From NCBI GenBank assembly GCA_023382655.1, contig JAHDWK010000013.1:1-64000 (forward strand): a stretch of 64,000 nt of DNA. Direction: 5' to 3'. Made by a program: the position numbers and the translations under genes. Shown here one piece after another: positions 15,921-24,111 of this stretch. The notes beneath the pieces were generated by a model. That model had not been told where the DNA came from. It was given only the letters and a program-made list of their open reading frames with translations, and did no database searches. The number at the start of each line of letters is the position of its first letter. Position 1 is the first letter of the stretch. Source of the DNA: Anaerolineae bacterium. Lineage in GTDB: Bacteria > Chloroflexota > Anaerolineae > Promineifilales > Promineifilaceae.

Positions 15921-17732
15921 ATGAAAACCAGAAAACCCTGGCATGAAATGACAAAACAACTGGTGGATGTGGCCATGGGGCGGCAGGCGGCGGATATGGT
16001 CATCCGCAACGGCCGTTGGCTGAACGTACACACCGGTGAAATTATCCCCCATACGGATGTAGCCGTCAGCGGCGGGCGCATTGCCTATGTGGGGCCAGAC
16101 GCCGGGCATACCATGGGCGAGAAGACACAAGTGATTGCGGCCAACGGCCGTTACCTCATCCCCGGTTTGTGTGACGGCCACATGCACGTAGAAAGCGGCA
16201 TGGTCACAGTAACGGAGTTTGCCCGTGCCGTCATCCCGCATGGCACCACGAGCATGTTCATTGACCCCCACGAAATTGCTAACGTGTTGGGTCTACCCGG
16301 CGTGCGCCTGATGCATGATGAAGCCGCCACGCTGCCCATCAACGTCTATGTGCAAATGCCCTCCTGCGTGCCCAGCGCCCCCGGCCTGGAAACACCGGGA
16401 GCCAGCATCGGCCCGGCGGAAGTGGCCGAAGCCATGACCTGGCCGGGCATCATTGGCCTGGGCGAGATGATGAACTTCCCCGGCATTTACCTGAACGATG
16501 ACAAAATGCACGCTGAAGTCGCCGCCACCATGCAGGCAGGCAAAACAGTGGGCGGCCATTATGCCGCGCCGGATTTGGGACGGCCGTTTCACGGTTATGT
16601 GGCGGGCGGCCCGGCGGACGACCACGAAGGCACCCGCCTGGAAGACGCCATCGCCCGCGCCCGCCAGGGCATGAAGGCCATGCTGCGCCTCGGTTCCGCC
16701 TGGTATGATGTGGCTGCCCAGGTGAAGGCAATCACGGAGATGGGGCTGGACAACCGCAATTTCATCCTCTGCACCGATGACAGCCACTCCGGTACACTGG
16801 TTCATGAAGGGCATATGAACCGCGTCGTGCGCCACGCCATCGCTCAGGGTCTGTCGCCCATTGCCGCCATCCAAATGGCTACGCTGAACACGGCCGTGCA
16901 TTTCAGTGTAGAAAAGGACATTGGCAGCATTACGCCTGGCCGGTACGCGGACATCATCCTCAGCAGTGATCTGGTCACGCTGCCCATTGAGATGGTGATT
17001 GCAGCGGGTGAAGTAGTGGCAGTAGACGGCCGTCTCACCATTAACCTGCTCCCCTACCCCTACCCCGACTTTGCCAAAAACACCGTCAAACTGGGCAAAA
17101 CACTTACAGCCGATGACTTCAACCTCCAATCCTTCGACAGGCTCAGGACAAGTCTCCAATCTCCCGCCAAACTCCGCACCATTGCCGTCATCGAAAACCA
17201 GGCCCCAACCAGGGCGGAGGAGAGAGTATTACCGGTGGTGGACGGCCGTGTGCAGCTAGACCCGCGCCAGGATGTGGCCCACATTGCCCTGGTGGAACGG
17301 CATCGCGGTACCGGTGGCGTGGTCAACGGTTTTGTCTCCGGTTTTGGCTTCAACACCCGCTGCGCCATCGCCAGCACCGTCGCCCATGACAGTCACCATA
17401 TGATCGTCGTCGGCACGAGCAAAAGTAACATGGCGCTGGCCGCCAACCGGCTGGGCGTAGTGGGTGGCGGTGTAGTCGTCTACAAAGACAACGCCGAAAT
17501 CGCCCTGGTGGAACTACCCATCGCCGGTCTCATGTCCGACGAACGCGCCGAAATTGTGGCTGAAAAAGCGGCGCGCATGGTGCAGGCGTTCCGCGACTGT
17601 GGCTGCAAACTGAACAACGCTTTCATGCAGCTCAGCCTGCTGGCCCTCGTGGTCATCCCTGAATTGCGCATTTCCGATCTGGGGTTGGTGGACGTAACAA
17701 AGTTTGAAGTGGTATCATTGTTTGTAGATTGA
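15921..17732 (+). CDS. ade: Adenine deaminase
   Basis: 603 residues, amidohydrolase superfamily; converts adenine to hypoxanthine and ammonia in purine salvage. Metal ligands appear in GLCDGHMHVESGM (about 85-97). The middle has GGHYAAPDLGRP and LCTDDSHSG (metal-binding Asp), and the C-terminal Ade domain shows GFGFNTRCAIASTVAHDSHH. Length and motif order match bacterial Ade (usually 570-600). AGAGGAAAAG precedes the ATG. About residues 403-412 (SFDRLRTS) are encoded by a REP-like element inserted in frame in a variable linker, so the enzyme is probably still active. It stands alone, with MITE copy 2 directly downstream. Confidence 0.93.
   Translation: MKTRKPWHEMTKQLVDVAMGRQAADMVIRNGRWLNVHTGEIIPHTDVAVSGGRIAYVGPDAGHTMGEKTQVIAANGRYLIPGLCDGHMHVESGMVTVTEFARAVIPHGTTSMFIDPHEIANVLGLPGVRLMHDEAATLPINVYVQMPSCVPSAPGLETPGASIGPAEVAEAMTWPGIIGLGEMMNFPGIYLNDDKMHAEVAATMQAGKTVGGHYAAPDLGRPFHGYVAGGPADDHEGTRLEDAIARARQGMKAMLRLGSAWYDVAAQVKAITEMGLDNRNFILCTDDSHSGTLVHEGHMNRVVRHAIAQGLSPIAAIQMATLNTAVHFSVEKDIGSITPGRYADIILSSDLVTLPIEMVIAAGEVVAVDGRLTINLLPYPYPDFAKNTVKLGKTLTADDFNLQSFDRLRTSLQSPAKLRTIAVIENQAPTRAEERVLPVVDGRVQLDPRQDVAHIALVERHRGTGGVVNGFVSGFGFNTRCAIASTVAHDSHHMIVVGTSKSNMALAANRLGVVGGGVVVYKDNAEIALVELPIAGLMSDERAEIVAEKAARMVQAFRDCGCKLNNAFMQLSLLALVVIPELRISDLGLVDVTKFEVVSLFVD
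17131..17152. repeat. REP-like element inside ade
   Basis: CCTTCGACAGGCTCAGGACA, a short sequence recurrent in many bacterial genomes, inserted in frame in ade. A relative (GTGCTGAGCGCAACCGAAGT) lies at 29294-29315 upstream of the acyl-CoA synthetase. Confidence 0.6.
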
Positions 17733-17757
17733 TGTGGCAAATTGCTCAGGTAATGAG

Positions 17758-17879
17758 AGAGTGTCTAAAAAGTCCTTTTTCATGTCATGCCCGCGCAGGT
17801 GGGCATCCATTGTCCTGGTGTATGGATTCCCGCTCTCGCGGGAATGACAGGCTTCAGTTATCGTTTTTAGACACACTCT
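17758..17879. mobile_element. MITE-like element, copy 2
   Basis: 122 bp with clear terminal inverted repeats, AGAGTGTCTAAAAA and TTTTTAGACACACTCT. Inside, GCCCGCGCAGGTGGGC and ATTCCCGCTCTCGCGGGAAT form hairpins. The core is the reverse complement of copy 1 over more than 30 identical bases. No coding capacity. Confidence 0.7.
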
Positions 17880-17897
17880 GAAGGTTAATTTGAGTCT

Positions 17898-18728
17898 ATG
17901 GCAGAAACAGCGATAAACCAGGTTGAAAATGAAATCACCGCTCAGCACAAAAGTGGATTACCGGCGCGGTTGGTGGATCGGCTGGCGAAGGTGATTGACG
18001 AGACGGACGAGACGGCAGCGGCAGCGCGGGTGACAAAGCTGCGTGCCAGTCACCCAGAAGCGACGGCCGAAGAGTTAACAGAGATGCTGATTAACCACAA
18101 GTGTCGGGACACGGCCGTCGTCGGCGCCAGCACATCTGGCCTGGCCCTGATTCCTGGCCTGGGCACTATTGCCAGCCTGACGTTGGGCATTGCCGCCGAC
18201 TTTGGCATCACCTTTAAGATGCAGGCAGAACTGGTACTGGAAATTGCGGCCGTGTACGGTCACCAGATGACGCCAGAAGAGAAGCGGCGGGTGGTGATGA
18301 CGGTCACCGGGCTGAGCGTGGGCACCACGACGGTGGCCCACCGCGTGGGCAACAATATTTCCAAACGAGTCACGGCCCGTGTCGCCTCCAAATATGTCAC
18401 CAAAGCAGTGCCCTTTGTAGGCATGGCTGCCTCCGCCGGCACCAATGCCGCCATGACATACTTCATTGGCAAACGCGCCCAGGCATACTTTAGCCTGGGG
18501 CCAGAGGAGATGCAGGATTGGCGCACCTTTTTACCGGCGCTGACCGGACTTGACCGCAAAAAGCTGGTGGAAGGGGCCAAAGCCGGCGGAGAGTTAGTGG
18601 TAAAAGCGGGTGGCACGGCCGTCAGTGGCGCGCGCGCTATGGCCGGAAAAGCCCGGAGCGCCATCCGCCGCCGCAAATCTTCTCCCCCAGATGACGGTGA
18701 GTTAATTCCGGTCTTTGACAAACCTTAA
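17898..18728 (+). CDS. EcsC-like membrane-associated protein
   Basis: 276 residues. A Glu/Ala-rich helical N-terminus precedes a hydrophobic core: ALIPGLGTIASLTLGIAADF (about 95), later VPFVGMAASAGTNAAMTYFI, and a basic C-terminal tail (RSAIRRRKSS). The pattern of two glycine-rich hydrophobic stretches with AVPFVG..G.N resembles the EcsC family, whose biochemical role is unclear. The ribosome-binding site is weak, with AAGG 13 bases before the ATG. The next gene starts 13 bp after the stop, so the two are probably cotranscribed. Confidence 0.6.
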   Translation: MAETAINQVENEITAQHKSGLPARLVDRLAKVIDETDETAAAARVTKLRASHPEATAEELTEMLINHKCRDTAVVGASTSGLALIPGLGTIASLTLGIAADFGITFKMQAELVLEIAAVYGHQMTPEEKRRVVMTVTGLSVGTTTVAHRVGNNISKRVTARVASKYVTKAVPFVGMAASAGTNAAMTYFIGKRAQAYFSLGPEEMQDWRTFLPALTGLDRKKLVEGAKAGGELVVKAGGTAVSGARAMAGKARSAIRRRKSSPPDDGELIPVFDKP

Positions 18729-18741
18729 GGTGGGCATTTAG

Positions 18742-19140
18742 ATGACTGAAACAAGCAAATCAACCGTTTCCTGGCATCCTGATGGTTATGTGGAAATTGT
18801 GTTTGTGGGTACACAAGCACCGGAACAGATCCGGGAAATAGACCAGCAGGCGCGGGCGATTATGGATGAACAGGTGGGGGGTAAACGGATAGCCAGTTTG
18901 TTGATTGATGCCCGGCACGGCCGTGTGGGACGCGACGCTACCAGCTTTTCTGTCATCATGCGCCTCAGCCGCGAACGTCGCCTGAATCGTTTCATTGTCC
19001 TGGTAGATGAAAACCCCACCGACCCCCACGCCGGCCGCGAAACCGGCGTGATCGTCTCTATGATTACGGCCGCGTTAGGCAAACGCCCCATCTACATCAC
19101 TGACGAAACAGCCGCCCGCGCCCTGGCCGCCAGTGAATGA
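18742..19140 (+). CDS. Hypothetical protein, STAS/SpoIIAA-like
   Basis: 132 residues, no signal or membrane segment. The alternation of strands and helices (YVEIVFVG, IASLLIDARHGRVG, RFIVLVDENPTD, RPIYITDETAARAL) resembles a STAS/SpoIIAA-like fold, where a strand ending in Asp precedes a regulatory loop. This is a fold impression, not a family match. AAGGTGGG lies seven bases before the ATG. Probably in one operon with the EcsC-like gene, and ended by the terminator at 19171-19202. Confidence 0.6.
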   Translation: MTETSKSTVSWHPDGYVEIVFVGTQAPEQIREIDQQARAIMDEQVGGKRIASLLIDARHGRVGRDATSFSVIMRLSRERRLNRFIVLVDENPTDPHAGRETGVIVSMITAALGKRPIYITDETAARALAASE

Positions 19141-19170
19141 GCCGTGATGGTCGCAGTCTGACAACGAGCA

Positions 19171-19202
19171 AAAACCTGGGCACAACTATCCCAGGTTTTT
19201 TT
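19171..19202 (+). terminator. Intrinsic terminator
   Basis: AAACCTGGG, 9-base loop, CCCAGGTTT followed by TTTT; 30 bp after the stop of the 18742-19140 gene. Confidence 0.85.
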
Positions 19203-19290
19203 GATCTCTGAAACGACAATCTTAATACACGGCCGTCATAATACTTGCCAACTGTACTCTGATTGTTGCAAGCACAAGGAGAGAAACCGC

Positions 19291-20901
19291 ATGAAGAAAT
19301 TTACCAGGTTGATCATACCGTTTTTAATGACTACTATATTTTGGGCCGGATTTTTCGCCCTTACGCCTCAAGCCAGCGCCATGACCTGCGCGGTGCCCGG
19401 TGACTACGCCACCATCCAAACGGCCGTCAACACCTTCGCCTGTGATGTTATCAATGTAGCTGCCGGCACTTTCCATGAAAATGTGGCGATCACCCGCGAT
19501 GTAACCATTCATGGCCTGGGGCCAGGCGCTACCACTGTCAATGGCGGTGCGGCCGGTTCGGTGTTCGACATCAGCGCCGCCATTGTGGTGACTATCACCG
19601 ATATGACCATCACCAATGGCGCTGGCCCTTTTGGCGGCGGCGTTAAAGTGGTGGACAGCACCGTCATCCTGGATAATGTGCAGATCCTGCGCAATGTAGC
19701 CAACCAAAGCGGCGGCGGCATTTATAACTTCAACGGTTATGTGACCGTTCTTAACGGCGAGATCGTCAGTAATGATGCGGAGATTGTCAACGGGGGCGGC
19801 ATCTACCAGGCATTTACCGGCGCCGCCTTGCACATTTCTAACACCCTCATCTCTGAAAACGGCTCACCGAATGACGGTGGCGGTATTTACAACTCTGGCG
19901 GTCAGGTCACCATCCAGAATGCGCACATCCAGGACAATATCACCCAACGGTACGGGGGAGGGGTGGAGAACAGCGCTGGACACCTGACCGTGGAAAACAG
20001 TCAGATTGTTAGCAATACAGCCCTGATTCGTGGCGGTGGTATTGACAATACAGGGCTGTTAACTGTGACGAACAGCGCGATCAGTTACAACCAGGCTATC
20101 AGCCCCACCATCCCCAACCCCATCGGCAACGGAGGCGGCGTCAGTAACTTTCTTCCGGGCACGGCCGTATTCGAACACGTTACCATCGCCCACAACCACA
20201 CGGCTCTTTCCGGTGGTGGTATCTGGAACGATTCACAACTCACCATACAGCGCACGGCCGTAGACGATAACAGCGCCAGCAGTGGTTTTGGCACAGGTGG
20301 GGGCATTATCAATAGCACGGGGGCTGTGCTGGAAATAATAGAAAGCACCATCAGCCGTAACACCGTCATTGCCTCCGGTGGCGGCATTCAAAATGCAGGC
20401 ACGCTCACCATGACCAACAGCACCGTCAGCGGCAACCATGCCAACGGCGGCGGTGGCCTCTATAACCAGAACGTCGCTTTTATCCAATTTAGCACCTTGA
20501 GTGAAAATGGGGCGCTGGCCGGGGGCAATCTGAACGGCGCGGCAGGTACGATCAGCATGACACACACCATCATTGCCGATTTTGACGGTGGAGCCAACTG
20601 CTTTTGGGCCGCCGCCACCATTGTGTCCCTGGATTACAATATCGCCAGTGATGCTAGCTGCCCCCTCAGCCAGGCCAATGACCTGCCCAATACGGATGCG
20701 CTGCTTGGCCCCCTGCAAGACAATGATGGGCCAACCGAAACCCATGCGCTGTTGTCTGGCAGCCCGGCCATTGATTCCAGTGATAATACCGTTTGCCCGG
20801 CAACTGACCAGCGGGGGTACGGCCGTCCCTTTGGCCCCACCTGTGATCGCGGCGCTTACGAATACGGCTTCTACATCTACTTGCCTGTCGTCGTGCGCTG
20901 A
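19291..20901 (+). CDS. Secreted right-handed beta-helix protein, choice-of-anchor Q type
   Basis: 536 residues. A signal peptide (MKKFTRLIIPFLMTTIFWAG, cleavage after QASA) is followed by a parallel beta-helix made of NxxISxNxAxxxGGGI-type coils (about residues 60-420), as in pectate-lyase-like polymorphic surface proteins. Near the end, LLSGSPAIDSSDN and RGAYEYG are the choice-of-anchor Q signature, and the protein ends in IYLPVVVR. ATG 19291 is chosen because AGGAG lies nine bases upstream and the signal peptide starts there; a longer frame from TTG 19201 is not credible. Probably adhesin-like or carbohydrate-interacting on the cell surface. The C-terminal YLPVVVR resembles the ends of two other secreted proteins in the window. 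Confidence 0.85.
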   Translation: MKKFTRLIIPFLMTTIFWAGFFALTPQASAMTCAVPGDYATIQTAVNTFACDVINVAAGTFHENVAITRDVTIHGLGPGATTVNGGAAGSVFDISAAIVVTITDMTITNGAGPFGGGVKVVDSTVILDNVQILRNVANQSGGGIYNFNGYVTVLNGEIVSNDAEIVNGGGIYQAFTGAALHISNTLISENGSPNDGGGIYNSGGQVTIQNAHIQDNITQRYGGGVENSAGHLTVENSQIVSNTALIRGGGIDNTGLLTVTNSAISYNQAISPTIPNPIGNGGGVSNFLPGTAVFEHVTIAHNHTALSGGGIWNDSQLTIQRTAVDDNSASSGFGTGGGIINSTGAVLEIIESTISRNTVIASGGGIQNAGTLTMTNSTVSGNHANGGGGLYNQNVAFIQFSTLSENGALAGGNLNGAAGTISMTHTIIADFDGGANCFWAAATIVSLDYNIASDASCPLSQANDLPNTDALLGPLQDNDGPTETHALLSGSPAIDSSDNTVCPATDQRGYGRPFGPTCDRGAYEYGFYIYLPVVVR

Positions 20902-20912
20902 TCGTTCATGCG

Positions 20913-20966
20913 CTTGTAGTAGGCGATTTATCGCCGGGTGATGGCGATGAATCGCCTACTACAAAC
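20913..20966. repeat. GTAGTAGGCGAT hairpin repeat
   Basis: TTGTAGTAGGCGATTTATCG and its inverted copy CGATGAATCGCCTACTACAA around a short spacer: a strong hairpin between the convergent beta-helix and moeZ genes that could also act as terminator. Same unit as at 7592. Confidence 0.7.
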
Positions 20967-20967
20967 G

Positions 20968-22176
20968 TCAATAGGTGGGCAAAGACCGGTCTACTTCTTT
21001 GGCCCAACGGTTGATGCCGCCGTCCAGGTTATACAGCTTCTTAAAGCCATGCTGTTTCAAGGTGCGAATCACATCGGCGCTGCGCGCCCCGCTGCGGCAG
21101 TAGACCACCATTTCGCGGGCGGTGTCCAGTTCGCCCATATGCTCCACCACCTGCCCTTTGGGAATCAGCACCGCCCCTAGATGTTCCAGGTTAGAGATTT
21201 CCCACTCGTGCGGTTCACGCACGTCCAGCAGGAACAGGTCGTCCCCTTTGTCCAGGCGAGATTGCAGATCTTGGGGGGTGATGGCGGCCACGGCCGTGCC
21301 GTTTTCACTGGTCACATACATACTCCGGTCATGGGCCGGCATCCCGCAAAACTGTTCGTAATCAATCAACTCGGTGATAGTCGGGGTTTCGCTGCACACC
21401 GGGCAGTTCGGATTTTTGCGCAGTCGCACCTGGTCAAACTCCATGTTCAGCGCATCATACAGCAGCAAACGGCCGATCAGCGGTTCGCCCTCGCCCAAAA
21501 TCAATTTCACCGCTTCCGTCGCCTGAATCGCGCCAATCGTGCCTGGCAGGATGCCGAGGACGCCGCCTTCGGCGCAGCTAGGCACCAGTCCCGGCGGTGG
21601 TGGTTCCGGGAAGAGACAGCGGTAGCACGGCCCCTCTTTAGCATAAAAGACGCTGGCCTGTCCTTCAAAGCGGAAAATACTGCCGTACACGTTTGGTTTG
21701 CCCAGCAGCACACAGGCATCGTTGGTCAGGTAACGGGTAGGGAAATTGTCTGTGCCATCAATGATGATGTCATATGGCGCGAATAGTTCCAGCGCATTTT
21801 CGGAAGTCAGCGGCACTTCGTAGGTGTCTACTTGAATATGGGGATTGATGTCCAGGATGCGGTCTCTGGCGCTGTCCAGTTTGGGACGGCCGACATCCTT
21901 CGTGCCGTGAATGATCTGCCGCTGCAAATTAGTGTAATCCACAATGTCATAGTCCACCAGGCCAATGCGGCCCACACCCGCCGCCGCCAGATACATGGCT
22001 AATGGTGATCCCAATCCGCCCGCGCCAATTAACAAGACGCTGGCGGCTTTCAATTTTTTCTGCCCGGCCATGCCCACTTCGGGCATGATCAGGTGGCGGC
22101 TGTACCGCTGCACTTCTTCGTGGGAAAGGGTGATGTCGGCGATGGCCGCCGGGTCTATCAGGTTTTTGCTGCTCAT
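20968..22176 (-). CDS. moeZ: MoeZ-type adenylyltransferase/sulfurtransferase
   Basis: 402 residues: a ThiF/MoeB-like E1 domain (about 20-270) with ATP-binding GAGGLGSPLAMYLAAAGVG, the catalytic-cysteine region and zinc cysteines CYRC and CPVC, followed by a rhodanese domain (about 285-395) with active-site loop CRSGARS. It adenylates the C-terminus of a ubiquitin-like sulfur carrier (here CysO) and transfers sulfur to make the thiocarboxylate. Its ATG overlaps the stop of the thioredoxin gene (ATGA), and GGAG precedes it. Last gene of the mec-cysO-DUF4395-trx-moeZ operon, so its main partner here is cysteine synthesis; it may also serve MoaD or ThiS. Confidence 0.92.
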   Translation of the reverse strand: MSSKNLIDPAAIADITLSHEEVQRYSRHLIMPEVGMAGQKKLKAASVLLIGAGGLGSPLAMYLAAAGVGRIGLVDYDIVDYTNLQRQIIHGTKDVGRPKLDSARDRILDINPHIQVDTYEVPLTSENALELFAPYDIIIDGTDNFPTRYLTNDACVLLGKPNVYGSIFRFEGQASVFYAKEGPCYRCLFPEPPPPGLVPSCAEGGVLGILPGTIGAIQATEAVKLILGEGEPLIGRLLLYDALNMEFDQVRLRKNPNCPVCSETPTITELIDYEQFCGMPAHDRSMYVTSENGTAVAAITPQDLQSRLDKGDDLFLLDVREPHEWEISNLEHLGAVLIPKGQVVEHMGELDTAREMVVYCRSGARSADVIRTLKQHGFKKLYNLDGGINRWAKEVDRSLPTY

Positions 22177-22640
22177 GGTTGCTCCATAGGAGGAGATTGG
22201 GAGATTAAGAGATTAGGAGATTGTTGTTTGCCGCCAATCTCCCAATCTCCCAATCTCTCAGTCTCAGTAAGGTTTCTTAGTTGTCGTATCAATTTGGCCG
22301 CATTGGTCAGCCCATAGTTAATTTCCCGCACCTGGCCGACTGCATCCACCAGGATGGTGGTGGGCAAGGTGAAGACGTGATATTGGCTGGCCTTCTCCGG
22401 CTCTTGTTCGGCGTCAATTTTGTGGATGGCCACACGGCCGTGCCACTCCCCATCCACCTGCTCCAGATACCGCGCCTGGGCCGGGCAGGCCGCACAACTG
22501 GCACTGCCAAAATAAAGGATGGTCGGCAAGCCGTTGGCCGCCGACAGCCCCATCTGCCGCAAATGCTGCCGTTTGAAGAGGAAGTACACGGCCGTGGCCA
22601 CCGCAATGAGTAGTAGTGTGAAAATCAGTCTCTCTATCAT
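22173..22640 (-). CDS. Membrane-anchored thioredoxin-like protein
   Basis: 155 residues: an N-terminal membrane helix (LIFTLLLIAVATAVYFLF), then a thioredoxin fold with redox motif C49-A-A-C52 (FGSASCAACPAQ) and the cis-Pro loop FTLPTTILVD. The domain faces either side of the membrane; positive residues on both flanks leave this open. The last 25 or so residues (ERLGDWEI onward) are encoded by an intergenic-type repeat array, an extension thioredoxins do not normally have. The stop overlaps the moeZ start. Together with the DUF4395 protein next door, a frequent neighbour of thioredoxins, it may supply reducing power to the cysteine pathway. Confidence 0.8.
   Translation of the reverse strand: MIERLIFTLLLIAVATAVYFLFKRQHLRQMGLSAANGLPTILYFGSASCAACPAQARYLEQVDGEWHGRVAIHKIDAEQEPEKASQYHVFTLPTTILVDAVGQVREINYGLTNAAKLIRQLRNLTETERLGDWEIGGKQQSPNLLISQSPPMEQP
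22191..22265. repeat. GAGATTGGGAGATT array inside trx 3' end
   Basis: GAGATTGGGAGATTAAGAG units forward, then CCAATCTCCCAATCTC inverted. It is translated as the last 25 or so residues of the thioredoxin-like protein. Confidence 0.75.
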
Positions 22641-22644
22641 TGTC

Positions 22645-22727
22645 TGAGTGAGTAGTGAGCAGTAAACAGTGAGCAGTGGAGCGAACTTTTACTGCTCACT
22701 GCTAACCGCTCACTGCTAACTGATTAC
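22645..22727. repeat. GTGAGCAGTAAACAGTGAGC array
   Basis: AGTGAGCAGT-type units forward, then ACTGCTCACTGCTAACCGCT inverted. Lies between DUF4395 and thioredoxin genes, inside the operon. Confidence 0.7.
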
Positions 22728-23170
22728 CGGATCGGGCTGACACGAAAGCCGGGAACGCCCAGTTTGTGCAACTGGTAGTACATAAAACAACCGGCGCAAA
22801 AGCCCAGGAACAGGTTCAGGCCGGCCAGGATCACCACCAGCCAGACCAGCGCCCAGCCAACAGTGGGCAGCCCGGTGAGGAGGGCCAATGTTGCCAGCGT
22901 CACAAAGACGCCGCCCAAGCCCTGCGAAAAACGGTGCGGTTGCGGGTTATCCTCAATGACCTGGGGTTTCACGATGCCTGCCGGTTGCAAGATGTGTTGG
23001 TAGATGCGCTTGAAGAGGCCGAGGGCGGGCACGGCCGTACCCACCAACATTACCACCGCTACCAACACCACCAACCAGACCGCGTCCAGCAAAAACGCCA
23101 GCACCAACAGTCCAATAATAAACGCCTGGTTCACCTTCAAAGCGGATTGATCTACTTTGCGTGTGGACAT
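22724..23170 (-). CDS. DUF4395 membrane protein
   Basis: 148 residues with four hydrophobic helices; the opening KVDQSALKVNQAFIIGLLVLAF and the ending LGFCAGCFMYYQLHKLG are typical of DUF4395. The paired cysteines in FCAGC lie at the membrane face and may exchange electrons with the neighbouring thioredoxin; that is inference. AGGAG precedes the ATG. Fourth-from-last position in a SAM-riboswitch-controlled operon for cysteine synthesis suggests a role in thiol or sulfur handling. Confidence 0.8.
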   Translation of the reverse strand: MSTRKVDQSALKVNQAFIIGLLVLAFLLDAVWLVVLVAVVMLVGTAVPALGLFKRIYQHILQPAGIVKPQVIEDNPQPHRFSQGLGGVFVTLATLALLTGLPTVGWALVWLVVILAGLNLFLGFCAGCFMYYQLHKLGVPGFRVSPIR

Positions 23171-23181
23171 CTCTTATCTCC

Positions 23182-23250
23182 TGGTAATTGGGTAATTGGG
23201 TAATCAGGTAATTGAGTAATTACGCAATTACCCATTTACTCAATTACCTC
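23182..23250. repeat. GGTAATTGGGTAATT array
   Basis: GGTAATTGGGTAATTGGGTA units forward, then CGCAATTACCCATTTACTC inverted; between cysO and DUF4395. Confidence 0.7.
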
Positions 23251-23518
23251 CTCCCCCCGCTATCGAGGGAATAATCATCAACGTGTCATTCTCGCCAACG
23301 GCCGTTTCTGCCCCTTCCAGGTAACGCACATCTTCCTGGTTCAGGTAGATATTGACGAAACTGCGCAGGTCGTCGCCTTCAAACAGGTGCGGGCGCAGTT
23401 CTGGGTGCTGCTCGGTCAGGCTGCTCAAGGCCGCCCCAACCGTGCCGCCGCTCACAGACACCTGCGCATTGTTGCCGGTATACGGCCGTAACGGGGTGGG
23501 AATACGAATGGTTGCCAT
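23240..23518 (-). CDS. cysO: Ubiquitin-like sulfur carrier CysO
   Basis: 92 residues, MoaD/ThiS beta-grasp fold: MATIRIPTPLRPYTG, TVGAALSSL, SFVNIYLN, ending IIPSIAGGGGN. The thiocarboxylate on the C-terminal glycine is the sulfur donor for CysM. Compared with M. tuberculosis CysO, which ends in GG, this protein has a three-residue GGN extension that must be removed before activation, most simply by the neighbouring Mec protease. AAGGAG lies ten bases before the ATG. Gene order mec-cysO with moeZ and cysM nearby supports CysO over MoaD. Confidence 0.85.
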   Translation of the reverse strand: MATIRIPTPLRPYTGNNAQVSVSGGTVGAALSSLTEQHPELRPHLFEGDDLRSFVNIYLNQEDVRYLEGAETAVGENDTLMIIPSIAGGGGN

Positions 23519-23548
23519 AGAATTAAATCTCCTTGCTAAAAAATAGAA

Positions 23549-23614
23549 TTGAGATTAGGAGATTAGGTGATTAGTAATCTCCCAATCTCCCAATCTCTCA
23601 ATCTCCTCAATTAC
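23549..23614. repeat. GAGATTAGGAGATTAGGTG array inside mec 3' end
   Basis: Same unit as at 22191: forward GAGATTAGG units, then CCCAATCTCTCAATCTCC. It encodes the last residues of Mec (IERLGDWEI..). Confidence 0.75.
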
Positions 23615-24025
23615 CTCTTCCTCAAACCCAGACCGGTCACTCTTCAACTGCCATGACCGGCTGAATGTCGGTTCTGCTTTTAAGACCTGCGTGATCAGAT
23701 AGGAATAGCCCGACCAACTGGCCCAGGCCAGATCACGCGGTGAGGCCACTGGCACATCATCCGGGTGGCTGTGAAAAATGCCAATCACGTCCAGGTCCCG
23801 GCTCATCGCTTCCAGTTCCGCCTGCTGCCACGCTTTGAGGTCAATCAGGAACCTGATCGGTTTTTCTTCTTCCACTGGCCACACATTGGCCATGGGCTGA
23901 ATGTCGGCGACGATGTTGTCACCATTTTCTACGCGCCCCAACAGCAGGCCACACCCTTCAAACGGGTAAGAAGCCGCGCCATGCGCCTTAATCTGTTCAT
24001 GAAGTTCTGTCGTTAATTTCAACAT
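23555..24025 (-). CDS. mec: Mec-like JAMM metalloprotease
   Basis: About 156 residues from MLKLTTEL. The JAMM/MPN+ zinc site is complete: E23 (SYPFEGCG), H85-S-H87, S95 and D98 in HSHPDDVPVASPRD. In mycobacteria Mec releases cysteine from the CysO-cysteine adduct; here it may also trim the GGN tail of CysO. The start is uncertain: ATG 24025 matches the usual Mec N-terminus but lacks a ribosome-binding site, while GTG 24058 sits next to AGGAG and would add MARLETVPITT, encoded by a GGCACGGTT/AACCGTGCC hairpin. The C-terminal ERLGDWEITNHLIS comes from a repeat array. First gene of the SAM-riboswitch operon. Confidence 0.85.
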   Translation of the reverse strand: MLKLTTELHEQIKAHGAASYPFEGCGLLLGRVENGDNIVADIQPMANVWPVEEEKPIRFLIDLKAWQQAELEAMSRDLDVIGIFHSHPDDVPVASPRDLAWASWSGYSYLITQVLKAEPTFSRSWQLKSDRSGFEEEVIEEIERLGDWEITNHLIS

Positions 24026-24065
24026 GGTCGTGATGGGCACGGTTTCCAACCGTGCCACTCCTGCA

Positions 24066-24101
24066 ATAAAAAACGCCTTCCCGAAAGATAAGGAAGGCGT
24101 T
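24066..24101 (-). terminator. Riboswitch-controlled terminator
   Basis: On the minus strand AACGCCTTCC..GGAAGGCGTT with TTTTATT after it, directly behind the SAM-I aptamer and 8 bases ahead of the GTG/ATG region of mec. Confidence 0.9.
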
Positions 24102-24111
24102 GGATTTCTTC

